Shown here in pieces: positions 7,011 to 15,010 of a DNA stretch of 24,366 bases (position 1 is the stretch's first letter; each line of letters opens with the position of its first letter). Location: positions 1 to 24,366 of the forward strand of contig JAICQC010000018.1 of NCBI GenBank assembly GCA_025938055.1, written 5' to 3'. The DNA comes from Anaerolineales bacterium. Lineage in GTDB: Bacteria; Chloroflexota; Anaerolineae; Anaerolineales; Villigracilaceae. The position numbers and the translations under genes were made by a program. The notes beneath the pieces are model-generated. The model saw nothing but the letters and a program-made list of their open reading frames with translations. It was not told where the DNA came from and did no database searches.

Positions 7011-7050
7011 TCTTTGCATGAGCTCCCGTCGCTCGAAAGGAGATCCCACC

Positions 7051-7983
7051 ATGGCAACAAATGTCGAATCCATTAGCGTCTCGACCAGCGCGGCACGTAA
7101 TAAAAAAAAGGTTTCAATCGTACCTTATCTTTTTATCGCGCCTCACCTGTTGTTCTTTGTGGCATTCCTGGGCTGGCCGTTCATCTATGGTATCTATATC
7201 AGTCTCTTCCGGTTTGACTTTTTACAGCCAAATAACAGACCGTTTGTGGGGCTGAAGAATTATGCCAACCTGTTCGATCCGGGGAGCGTCCAATTTCCCA
7301 AATTCTGGAACTCGTTAGGGAATACAGGCGAGTTCATTCTTTGGTCGGTGCTGCCTCTGGTTGGGATTGCCCTGCTGCTGGCTGTCCTGCTCAATCGGAA
7401 TTATCCGGGTCGAGGGGTATTTCGCACGATCTTCTTCGCGCCGTATACGCTTTCTGTGACAGTGGCTGCTGTCTTGTGGTGGTGGATCTTTCAGCAGACA
7501 GGCATCGTGAACCAGGTCCTCCAGGCGTTCGGGTTGAATTCCGTCAACTGGCTGGGTGACTTGCCCGGCGCCTGGGTAGCGATCACGATTGCAACCATTT
7601 GGTGGACGATTGGCTTCAATACCATCATTTTTCTGACTGCCTTGCAGGAGATCCCCAAGAGCCTGTATGAAGCAGCCTCCCTGGATGGAGCCAACTCGAG
7701 GCAGCAGTTTTTCCTGATCACCATTCCTATGCTGCGGTCCGTGCTGGTATTTGTGCTGACGATTACCCTGATCGCTTCCGCCAACCTTTTCGGCCAACCT
7801 TATATCATGACAGCAGGTGGTCCGGCAGATGGCACGCAGACCGTGATCTATCGTATCTTCTTTGAGGGCATTCTCCGTGGCCAGATGGGTACTGCCGCAG
7901 CCATGTCCATTTTTGTTGCGATTCTCCTGCTTTCCCTAACGTACTTAAATTTCAAGTTTTTCGGCCAGACCGAGCAACAATAG
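7051..7983 (+). CDS. Sugar ABC transporter permease, MalF/UgpA-like
   Basis: The product is 310 residues from the ATG at 7051. This start is chosen because AAAGGAG lies just upstream; longer in-frame starts reach back into the hairpin at 6982-7010 and would add an implausible Arg-rich extension. A Lys-rich N-terminus leads into a first helix at about 24-50 (IVPYLFIAPHLLFFVAFLG), and four or five further helices follow. The EAA loop is at about 205-226 (LYEAASLDGANSRQQFFLI) followed by IPML. It forms the importer channel with the 7994-8869 product. The next gene begins 10 nt after its stop, and the family call is secure while the transported sugar is unknown. Confidence 0.95.
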   Translation: MATNVESISVSTSAARNKKKVSIVPYLFIAPHLLFFVAFLGWPFIYGIYISLFRFDFLQPNNRPFVGLKNYANLFDPGSVQFPKFWNSLGNTGEFILWSVLPLVGIALLLAVLLNRNYPGRGVFRTIFFAPYTLSVTVAAVLWWWIFQQTGIVNQVLQAFGLNSVNWLGDLPGAWVAITIATIWWTIGFNTIIFLTALQEIPKSLYEAASLDGANSRQQFFLITIPMLRSVLVFVLTITLIASANLFGQPYIMTAGGPADGTQTVIYRIFFEGILRGQMGTAAAMSIFVAILLLSLTYLNFKFFGQTEQQ

Positions 7984-7993
7984 GAGAGCCGTC

Positions 7994-8869
7994 ATGACAA
8001 CTTTACAAAAAGCCCAAAACATTCAGGAAACCGATGTTGAGATCGGCGAATCGAAACTCAGCAGGGTCGGTTTCTATCTGACGCTGATACTGTTCGCGTT
8101 GTTCTTCCTTCTGCCACTGCTCTGGATGGTTGTGACCGCCTTCAAGCCGTTCGAGGAATGGCTCAATCCAAATTGGATTCCCGTGAACCCGACGTTGGAG
8201 AATTTCACATCCATCTTTAATGACGAGTCTCTGCCGGTCGTAAACTGGTTCTTCAACAGTCTACTGATTGCCTCCCTGTTCACCGCGGCGATCTTGATCC
8301 TCGACTCCCTGGCTGGGTATGCCTACGCCCGCCTGGAATTCGCCGGAAAAAATCTGCTGTTTGGATTGTTGCTGGCGACTCTTGTCATGCCGGGCATCAT
8401 GTTCCTGATCCCCAACTATCTCACCGTGGCAAGGCTCGGCTGGATCGGCGATATCCAAGGCGTGATTGCACCGGGGCTTTCCGGAGTGTTTGGCGTGTTC
8501 TTTATGCGCCAGTTTTTCCAGAGCCTGCCCAGAGAGTTGGAGGAAGCAGCGTATATCGACGGTGCAGGCATCTTTCGAACCTTTTGGTCAGTGATATTGC
8601 CTCTCTCCAAGGGTCCCATTATTACGCTGGGCATCATCACATTCCTCACCTCGTGGAATGATTTCTTATGGCCTCTTCTCATTCTGGGCGGTGACCGGCA
8701 AGCCCTGACTCTGCCGGTGGGTCTGGCAACCCTCCAAGGACAATATACCTTTGATTATGGCAAGCTCATGGCAGGCGCTCTGGTGCTCACCGTGCCCGTG
8801 CTGATCCTGTATGCTATCTTTCAGCGTTACATCATCCGTTCCATTTCCATGACGGGGATCAAGGGATGA
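7994..8869 (+). CDS. Sugar ABC transporter permease, MalG-like
   Basis: This 291-residue protein has the MalG pattern: an N-terminal helix at about 27-49 (FYLTLILFALFFLLPLLWMV), the TAFKPFEEW segment right after it, and the EAA loop at about 181-202 (ELEEAAYIDGAGIFRTFWSV) followed by LPLSKGP. It ends with ILYAIFQRYIIRSISMTGIKG, a common C-terminus for CUT1 permeases. AGGAG precedes the ATG at good distance. Its last four bases overlap the start of the GH43 lipoprotein gene (ATGA), so translation of transporter and hydrolase is probably coupled, which supports a shared substrate. As in the other importer, no ATPase gene is nearby. Confidence 0.95.
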   Translation: MTTLQKAQNIQETDVEIGESKLSRVGFYLTLILFALFFLLPLLWMVVTAFKPFEEWLNPNWIPVNPTLENFTSIFNDESLPVVNWFFNSLLIASLFTAAILILDSLAGYAYARLEFAGKNLLFGLLLATLVMPGIMFLIPNYLTVARLGWIGDIQGVIAPGLSGVFGVFFMRQFFQSLPRELEEAAYIDGAGIFRTFWSVILPLSKGPIITLGIITFLTSWNDFLWPLLILGGDRQALTLPVGLATLQGQYTFDYGKLMAGALVLTVPVLILYAIFQRYIIRSISMTGIKG

Positions 8870-9960
8870 AGCACAGACGATTCTCTTTTCACCTGTGGAT
8901 CGTCTGCCTCCTTCTGCTGGCTGCCTGCGCCCCTTCATCCACCCCGGCAGCGACCGAGACGAGGTCGCCCGAAGAGGAACCAGTTGCCACACAAACCGAG
9001 GAGAGTCTCACTCTCACCCCCGAACCGACCCCTACGGGGCTCTCGGGTCCTTCGTACACCAACCCTGTATACAATTTTGATTTTCCTGATCCACATGTCA
9101 TCCTTGTGGATGACACGTATTATGCGTATTCAACCGTAGTCAGTCCATCCAATATCCGCGTGATCTCGTCGAAAGATCTGGTCAATTGGGAAAACCTGGG
9201 CGACGCGCTTCCCGCGCTGCCCAAATGGTCAGTGTTTAATTCCGGTTTCACATGGGCGCCCGGTGTGATCCAGATCGAAGATATGTTCGTGATGTATTAT
9301 GTGGCGCGGGATAAGGAAATTGACAAGCAATGCATCGGCGTGGGCGTGAGCGATAATCCCGCCGGTCCATTTACCGACCCGAACGAGGAAGCGTTTATCT
9401 GTCAGGGAGACCTGGGCGGCTCGATCGACGCCTATCCGTTCCGTGATGATGACGGCACGCTCTATGTCTTGTGGAAGAATGATGGCAATTGCTGCGGTCT
9501 GGAGGTCGCGCTCTGGGTTCAGGAACTCAGCCCGGATGGGTTGACCCTTGTCGGGGAACAGGTCAAGCTGATCGTGAGGGATCAGCCCTGGGAACGGCCG
9601 CTGATTGAGAACCCGGCCATGGTCAAGCATAACGAAAGGTATTATCTCTTCTATTCCGGCAACTGGTGGGAATCGCATGAGTATGCCGTTAGCTATGCCG
9701 TCTGTGAAACGGTTACGGGTCCTTGTGAAAAGCCGCTAAACGAACCGTGGTTCGAATTCAACCCTCCTGTCATGGGACCGGGTGGTGAGTCCTTTTTCAC
9801 AGACACTGAAGGGAACCTGTGGATGGTATATCATGCCTGGACGGGCGCAGATGTAGGTTACCCAACAGGGAAGCGCAGCCTGCACATCGATCTGGTCACG
9901 TTTGAAGACAATAAACCCATGACCAACGGGCCTTCCTCCACGCCCCAACTATTCCCGTAA
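8866..9960 (+). CDS. Secreted GH43-family glycosidase, lipoprotein
   Basis: The 364-residue product has a lipoprotein signal with lipobox L18-A-A-C21, then a Ser/Thr/Pro/Glu linker to about residue 60. The rest is a GH43 five-bladed propeller. The three expected acidic residues are visible: the base D75 in NFDFPDPHV, the helper D188 in SIDAYPFRDDDGTLY, and the acid E248 in RPLIENPAM. Family members release L-arabinose or D-xylose from plant side chains. Anchored outside the cell, it would trim oligosaccharides before import by the adjacent ABC transporter, with whose last gene it overlaps by ATGA. Whether it is an arabinanase, arabinofuranosidase, xylosidase or the exo-galactanase type cannot be decided from sequence alone. 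Confidence 0.9.
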   Translation: MKHRRFSFHLWIVCLLLLAACAPSSTPAATETRSPEEEPVATQTEESLTLTPEPTPTGLSGPSYTNPVYNFDFPDPHVILVDDTYYAYSTVVSPSNIRVISSKDLVNWENLGDALPALPKWSVFNSGFTWAPGVIQIEDMFVMYYVARDKEIDKQCIGVGVSDNPAGPFTDPNEEAFICQGDLGGSIDAYPFRDDDGTLYVLWKNDGNCCGLEVALWVQELSPDGLTLVGEQVKLIVRDQPWERPLIENPAMVKHNERYYLFYSGNWWESHEYAVSYAVCETVTGPCEKPLNEPWFEFNPPVMGPGGESFFTDTEGNLWMVYHAWTGADVGYPTGKRSLHIDLVTFEDNKPMTNGPSSTPQLFP

Positions 9961-9976
9961 TCCGTTTTTAGGAATA

Positions 9977-11206
9977 ATGGATACAAGTTTTCTGTGGGCG
10001 ACGGGAATCGAGGATACGTTTATTCCCCAGGCTCGTCCTGGCTTGCGTGCCCTGGATGAATATGAATTAACTCAGCACTACAAGCTGTGGAAACGCGATT
10101 TCGATCTGGTCGCTGAGACCGGCGTGAAATATGTGCGCTGGGGTATCCCGTGGTACCGCGTCCAGCCCGCCTCGGATCAGTGGGACTGGGAATGGACGGA
10201 TAAGGCGCTGGACTATCTTGTCAACGTAAAAGGCGTCGCGCCAGTCCTGGACCTGATGCATTATGGCACACCGCTCTGGCTAGAGAACAGTTTTATCAAC
10301 GCCAGCTATCCACAGCGCGTAGCGGAATACGCTCATGAAGTGGTTGCGCGATACAAAACCCTTGTTCACTACTACACTCCACTCAACGAACCGATGGTCA
10401 ACGCTGATATGTGCGGCAGCAAAGCGGAGTGGCCTCCGTATCTTTCCGGTGATGATGGCTATGTCAAGTTAACACTAGCTCTGGCGAAAGGCATTGTGCT
10501 CACCACGCAGGCAATCAAAGCCGAACAACCGGATGCCATTACGGTGCAGGTGGAAGCATTGTGGCACACGTTTACCAAAGACAGTTCGCTGCAGAATCAA
10601 GTGGATCATAACAACGCGCGCCAATATCTCTGCTTCGACCTCACAACCGGGCGTGTGAAGGATGATTACACCCTCGCAGACTTTCTCTCGTCTCACGGAA
10701 TGACTGATGCAGATATGGAGTGGTTCCATACGAATGCAGCGACCTTTGATTTATTTGGCGTGAACTTTTATCCGTGGTCGTATGGCGAACTTAGAAAGGG
10801 ATCGAAGAACTCCATTCGATATGTTACCGGTAACACTTCCGGTGAAAAGATCGCCGAGGTAATCCGCGCGGCATATGGGCGTTATCACATACCTCTCATG
10901 GTCACTGAGACCTCAGCCGACCGCAATGTGCGCGGCCGCGCAGCCTGGATGGATGAGACCATTAACGCTGTCCATGCCATGCGCCGCGAGGGCATCCCGG
11001 TTTTTGGATACACATGGTTCCCGCTCTTCACAATGATCAAATGGGACTATCGCACAGGACGACGGCCTCTGCACGAGTATCTCATCCATTTGGGTTTATA
11101 CGATGCGGCATTTGACTCAAAAGGTGTTCTGCGCCGTCACAAAACCCCGCTCGTCAAACGTTACCAGGGGCATATCGCCAATGGCATGCCCAGCATAGGA
11201 AATTGA
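9977..11206 (+). CDS. Glycoside hydrolase family 1-like (beta-glycosidase)
   Basis: The 409-residue protein has no signal peptide, so it should act in the cytoplasm. It looks like a clan GH-A TIM barrel related to GH1. The likely acid/base is E138 in YYTPLNEPM, and the likely nucleophile is E311 in MVTETSADR. The N-terminus WATGIEDTFIPQARPGLRAL and VRWGIPWYRVQP resemble a branch of GH1-like proteins in soil and plant-litter bacteria. GH1 enzymes hydrolyse beta-glucosides, galactosides or related links with retention. A weak AGGA precedes the ATG, and the GH2 gene starts within two bases of its stop. Typical GH1 sequences are somewhat longer, so this may be a divergent subgroup with a different specificity. 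A palindrome like the LacI-type operator core lies inside the gene. Confidence 0.8.
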   Translation: MDTSFLWATGIEDTFIPQARPGLRALDEYELTQHYKLWKRDFDLVAETGVKYVRWGIPWYRVQPASDQWDWEWTDKALDYLVNVKGVAPVLDLMHYGTPLWLENSFINASYPQRVAEYAHEVVARYKTLVHYYTPLNEPMVNADMCGSKAEWPPYLSGDDGYVKLTLALAKGIVLTTQAIKAEQPDAITVQVEALWHTFTKDSSLQNQVDHNNARQYLCFDLTTGRVKDDYTLADFLSSHGMTDADMEWFHTNAATFDLFGVNFYPWSYGELRKGSKNSIRYVTGNTSGEKIAEVIRAAYGRYHIPLMVTETSADRNVRGRAAWMDETINAVHAMRREGIPVFGYTWFPLFTMIKWDYRTGRRPLHEYLIHLGLYDAAFDSKGVLRRHKTPLVKRYQGHIANGMPSIGN

Positions 11207-11207
11207 T

Positions 11208-13982
11208 ATGGCTCCTCGGTCTCGCCTCTCCCTTGATGGTCAGTGGCATTTTTCACCGACCAAAGTCCTCAACACGGATGACTCTGTACTCATCACTGTC
11301 CCTTCCCCCTGGCAGGCGGACGCGCGTTTCCGCGATCATATCGGTGAGGCGTGGTATCAGCGCGAGCTCGAGATCCCCACGGAATGGATTGTCAACGACC
11401 GCGTGATCATCCTGGGATTCGGCGCAGTAGATTACTTTGCCGAGATCTGGTTGAACGACGTCAAAGTCGGGGAACACGAGGGCGGCTATCTGCCCTTCGA
11501 ACTGGATATGACAAAAGCCGCGCGCGCCGGCACAAACACGCTCACCGTCCGCGTGGACGATCCGTTGGAGATATTTCCCGAAGTACCGCATGGCAAACAA
11601 TCCTGGTACGGGATGCTCTCGGGAATCTGGCAATCAGTCTGGGTGGAATCGCGCGCGGCGACGCATATCCAGCGAGTCAAAATTTCTACGAGTGGCCAAC
11701 AGGTATCAGTAGATGTGACTGTGCGCGGCAAATCCTACTTGGATGTAGAAGCGGAAGTGATCGCGCCCAATGGAGAGCTCGTAGCGCAGCTCGCATCCTT
11801 CCGCGAGCCGCACTTTTCCCTGAACGTGGAGCAGCCTCTAGCCTGGTCACCAGACGAACCAAATGTATACACTCTCAATGTGACGCTGACCGGCATTCGA
11901 CCCGATTCATACACATATCACGAAGGGGATAGGGATGTTATCGCAGCTCTGGAAATTCTGGACGAAGTCACCGAAACCTTTGGTTTTCGCACGATCGAAA
12001 CGCGTGATGGAAAGATCCTGCTCAATGGTCGCCCGTTCTATCTGCGCGGCGCGCTGGATCAGGACTATTATCCAGAGCTGATCTATACTCCACCCTCACA
12101 GGAATACATCGAAGATCAATTCCGCAAAGCCAAAGAGATGGGGCTGAACTGTCTGCGCATCCATATCAAGGTCGCCGACCCGCGTTACTATGCCGCTGCT
12201 GATAAGGTGGGCTTGCTGATTTGGACGGAGTTGCCGAATCACATTTTGTTGAGCGATGAAGCAAAACGCCGCGCCTGCGACACCCTGGCAGGTATGGTCG
12301 AGCGCGACTGGAACCATCCGAGCATCGGCATCTGGACGATCATTAACGAGTCGTGGGGTATTGACCTGACAGATCCGTCTCAACGTGCCTGGCTGGCAGA
12401 GACCTATGAATGGCTGAAGAAACTGGATCCTACGCGATTAGTGGTGGATAATTCGGCTTGCTGGGGGAATGCTCATCTGAAGACCGACCTGGCTGACTTC
12501 CATATTTATTACGCCATGCCAGATCATGCTTACCAATGGAGCCAATGGATGGCAGGATACGCCAGCCGTCCCTGGTGGTTGTTTGCGCATGAGTACAAAG
12601 ATCGCGCTGCGTGGAGAGAGTTCATGCGAGATCCATGGCATGCAGCCAGGAGACCCTACGCTGGCGAGGTGCAACAAAGAGGCGATGAGCCGCTGCTTGT
12701 ATCTGAGTTTGGCAACTGGGGACTGCCCGATGTAACTAAGATTTACGAGGGGAATGGCGGTAGCGCGCCGTGGTGGTTCGACACCGGTATGGAATGGGGC
12801 GATGGAGTGGTGTATCCGCGCGGGGTCGAACAGCGCTTCAAGGACTATCGCCTTGATCGAGTCTTCTCCTCCTTATCCGCGCTTTCCGAAGCCAGCCAGC
12901 GTCTGCAATACGACGCTCTCAAATTTGAAATCGAGAATATCCGTGCGCATGAAAGCGTCCAGGGCTATGTCATCACTGAATTTACAGACCTGCATTGGGA
13001 ATGCAACGGTTTGCTGGATATGTATCGCAACCCGAAGGTCTATCATTCACAGCTCAGGAAAATCAACACGGATGATCAATTGATCCCTCTTGGGGAGCGC
13101 CTCGTGTTTTCAGCGGGCGAAATGTGCGCTTTGAAAATCCTCTTTTCACATTATTCAGATATTGAAATGAAGGATGCAGTATTGGAATGGGAGGTAACTG
13201 GCGACGAGCTGCCAGCCAGCAGCGGATGGCTGCCATCGGGTCCATGTTCACCTTATGGCGTAACCGAATTGGGAGTTGTGAGTTTTGATGCTCCGCAAGT
13301 GAAACTGCCAACCAAAGCACGCCTCGATTTGCGCTTGCGCAGCGGCGGGAATTCCATCGCGGTGGCAGAACAGGAATTATATTTTTTTCCAAATCCCCCA
13401 TTCGCAGAAAATGCACCCGCGCCAGATGCCGAAAAAACGATTATACCCAGGGGCATATACGCGCCCCAACCTCACTTGCTGCTGGAAACTCCAGGGTATG
13501 AAATCGCGGATAACCTCACCAGCGCGGATGTGGCAGTCGTCACAGCGCTCGATGACAACTGCCGCGAATTCCTCCTGCGCGGCGGACGCGTGCTTCTCCT
13601 TGCAGAGTCAGACGACGCGCTTCAAACGTATATCCCGGGGATTGGAATCGAACGACGCGCCGGGACGCCCTGGCAGGGCGATTGGGCAAGCAGTTTTGGC
13701 TGGCACAGATTTGAAGACATACCCACGAACGGCGTGGTTAATTTCGCTTTTGCCAACCTGACACCCGAGCATGTCATCCATGGCTTCGCGCCGCGCGATT
13801 TTGCCCTAGATGTATTTGCTGGTTTATTTGTGGGCTGGTTGCATAAACCGATACCCACTATCGCGCGCAAGCGTGCTGGGCGCGGTCAGTTGCTAATTTC
13901 GACCTTTCAATTGACAAAAAACCTGGAAACAAATCCACTTGCAAGGTTCCTGCTCCATGAACTTCTCAAGATGATCGTGTAG
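11208..13982 (+). CDS. Glycoside hydrolase family 2 (beta-galactosidase/glucuronidase-like), long form
   Basis: The 924-residue cytoplasmic protein has a GH2 sugar-binding domain (about 10-150, with GGYLPFELDMTKAARAGTN), an Ig-like domain (about 155-265) and a TIM barrel (about 265-620). Predicted acid/base is E381 in WTIINESWG and nucleophile E500 in LLVSEFGNWG. From about residue 625 an unusual C-terminal part follows, first beta-rich, then at about 770-810 an alpha/beta segment (ADVAVVTALDDN, LLRGGRVLLLAES) of a kind seen in C-terminal domains of some large glycosidases. GH2 enzymes remove beta-galactose, beta-glucuronate, beta-mannose or alpha-arabinopyranose from oligosaccharides. AGGA lies seven nt before the ATG, and the gene follows the GH1-like gene directly. 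Exact specificity is open. Confidence 0.9.
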   Translation: MAPRSRLSLDGQWHFSPTKVLNTDDSVLITVPSPWQADARFRDHIGEAWYQRELEIPTEWIVNDRVIILGFGAVDYFAEIWLNDVKVGEHEGGYLPFELDMTKAARAGTNTLTVRVDDPLEIFPEVPHGKQSWYGMLSGIWQSVWVESRAATHIQRVKISTSGQQVSVDVTVRGKSYLDVEAEVIAPNGELVAQLASFREPHFSLNVEQPLAWSPDEPNVYTLNVTLTGIRPDSYTYHEGDRDVIAALEILDEVTETFGFRTIETRDGKILLNGRPFYLRGALDQDYYPELIYTPPSQEYIEDQFRKAKEMGLNCLRIHIKVADPRYYAAADKVGLLIWTELPNHILLSDEAKRRACDTLAGMVERDWNHPSIGIWTIINESWGIDLTDPSQRAWLAETYEWLKKLDPTRLVVDNSACWGNAHLKTDLADFHIYYAMPDHAYQWSQWMAGYASRPWWLFAHEYKDRAAWREFMRDPWHAARRPYAGEVQQRGDEPLLVSEFGNWGLPDVTKIYEGNGGSAPWWFDTGMEWGDGVVYPRGVEQRFKDYRLDRVFSSLSALSEASQRLQYDALKFEIENIRAHESVQGYVITEFTDLHWECNGLLDMYRNPKVYHSQLRKINTDDQLIPLGERLVFSAGEMCALKILFSHYSDIEMKDAVLEWEVTGDELPASSGWLPSGPCSPYGVTELGVVSFDAPQVKLPTKARLDLRLRSGGNSIAVAEQELYFFPNPPFAENAPAPDAEKTIIPRGIYAPQPHLLLETPGYEIADNLTSADVAVVTALDDNCREFLLRGGRVLLLAESDDALQTYIPGIGIERRAGTPWQGDWASSFGWHRFEDIPTNGVVNFAFANLTPEHVIHGFAPRDFALDVFAGLFVGWLHKPIPTIARKRAGRGQLLISTFQLTKNLETNPLARFLLHELLKMIV

Positions 13983-14017
13983 AGCACCGAACTACACAGC
14001 TATTGAGTAAGAAAATT

Positions 14018-14956
14018 ATGCCCATTACCTATCAAAATCCTCTGCCGATCAAAAACATTGGCGACCCATTCGTCCTGCGTGCACCTGCTGGAAAATACTA
14101 CTGCTATGCCACCTCAGCCCCGGATGGATTCAAAGCCTGGTCTTCAACAGACCTCGTTCACTGGACGGATCTGGGCTATGTATACAAACGCAAGGAAGAC
14201 TCGTGGGGCGAGTCTGATTTTTGGGCGCCAGAAGTTGTGCTCTATCAGGGAAAGTACTTCATGCACTACAGCGCCCGTTGGAAAGAAAACCAGAGCCTGC
14301 GCATTGGCATCGCGGTGGCAGACTCTCCAGATGGTCCCTTCCTGGATGTGTTCAATCGTCCCATGTTCGATTTTGGTTATGCGGCAATCGATGGACACGT
14401 TTTTTTCGATGAGGATGGATTAAAATATTTTTACTATTCTCGCGATTGCAGTGAAAACGTGGTCGAAGGCAGGCACGAGAGTCATCTCTATGTGGCTGAG
14501 CTCGGCGAAGATCTGACCTCATTCCAAGGTGAACCGCAGCTCATCATGAAACCCGAACAGGACTGGGAGATCAATTCCGGGGCAGACTGGCGCTGGAATG
14601 AAGGTCCCTTTATGCTAAAGCACGATGGCAGGTATTATTTGATGTACTCTGCCAATTTCTATGCCAGCCGCGACTACTCAGTGGGGTACGCTGTGGCAGA
14701 AAATCCCACCGGTCCATTTTTCAAAGCCACACATAACCCTGTGCTATACTCAACCAACAGCGAGATCTCCGGTCCTGGTCACAATTCGGTCACAACCACC
14801 CCTGATGGAAAAGATTTGTTGATTGTGTACCACATCCATACAGATCCACAACAACCCAGCGGCGACCGGCAGGTCTGCATAGACCGCATGGGCTTTCGAG
14901 AGGATGGCTCGCTGTATGTACAGGGACCTACACATACTCCCCAGAGCCTTCCCTAA
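14018..14956 (+). CDS. Cytoplasmic GH43-family glycosidase
   Basis: From the ATG at 14018 the product has 312 residues and no signal peptide. A TTG at 14003 would add five residues, but neither start has a clear ribosome-binding site. GH43 features are plain: the base D16 in KNIGDPFVL, the helper D125 in AAIDGHVFFDEDG and the acid E195 in RWNEGPFML. Further blades show FWAPEVVLYQGKYFMHYS and SGPGHNSV. It would hydrolyse imported arabino- or xylo-oligosaccharides to monosaccharides, complementing the extracellular GH43 encoded at 8866-9960. The gene lies 35 nt after the GH2 stop, so it belongs to the same operon. Alpha-L-arabinofuranosidase or beta-xylosidase are the most likely activities. 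Confidence 0.9.
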   Translation: MPITYQNPLPIKNIGDPFVLRAPAGKYYCYATSAPDGFKAWSSTDLVHWTDLGYVYKRKEDSWGESDFWAPEVVLYQGKYFMHYSARWKENQSLRIGIAVADSPDGPFLDVFNRPMFDFGYAAIDGHVFFDEDGLKYFYYSRDCSENVVEGRHESHLYVAELGEDLTSFQGEPQLIMKPEQDWEINSGADWRWNEGPFMLKHDGRYYLMYSANFYASRDYSVGYAVAENPTGPFFKATHNPVLYSTNSEISGPGHNSVTTTPDGKDLLIVYHIHTDPQQPSGDRQVCIDRMGFREDGSLYVQGPTHTPQSLP

Positions 14957-15010
14957 AGCCAAATGGTCTGTTTTATAACAGTCAATTGACACAGACGTTT
15001 ATAAGAGTTG

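Noticed and set aside
6973..7050. Longer N-terminus for the MalF-like permease
   Set aside because: It would translate the second half of the hairpin at 6982-7010 and has no ribosome-binding site, while the ATG at 7051 has AAAGGAG.
14986..15010. TTGACA as a possible -35 box before the OtsA-like gene
   Set aside because: No -10 box is found at 16-18 nt; the nearby TATAA-like sequences are at the wrong distance.
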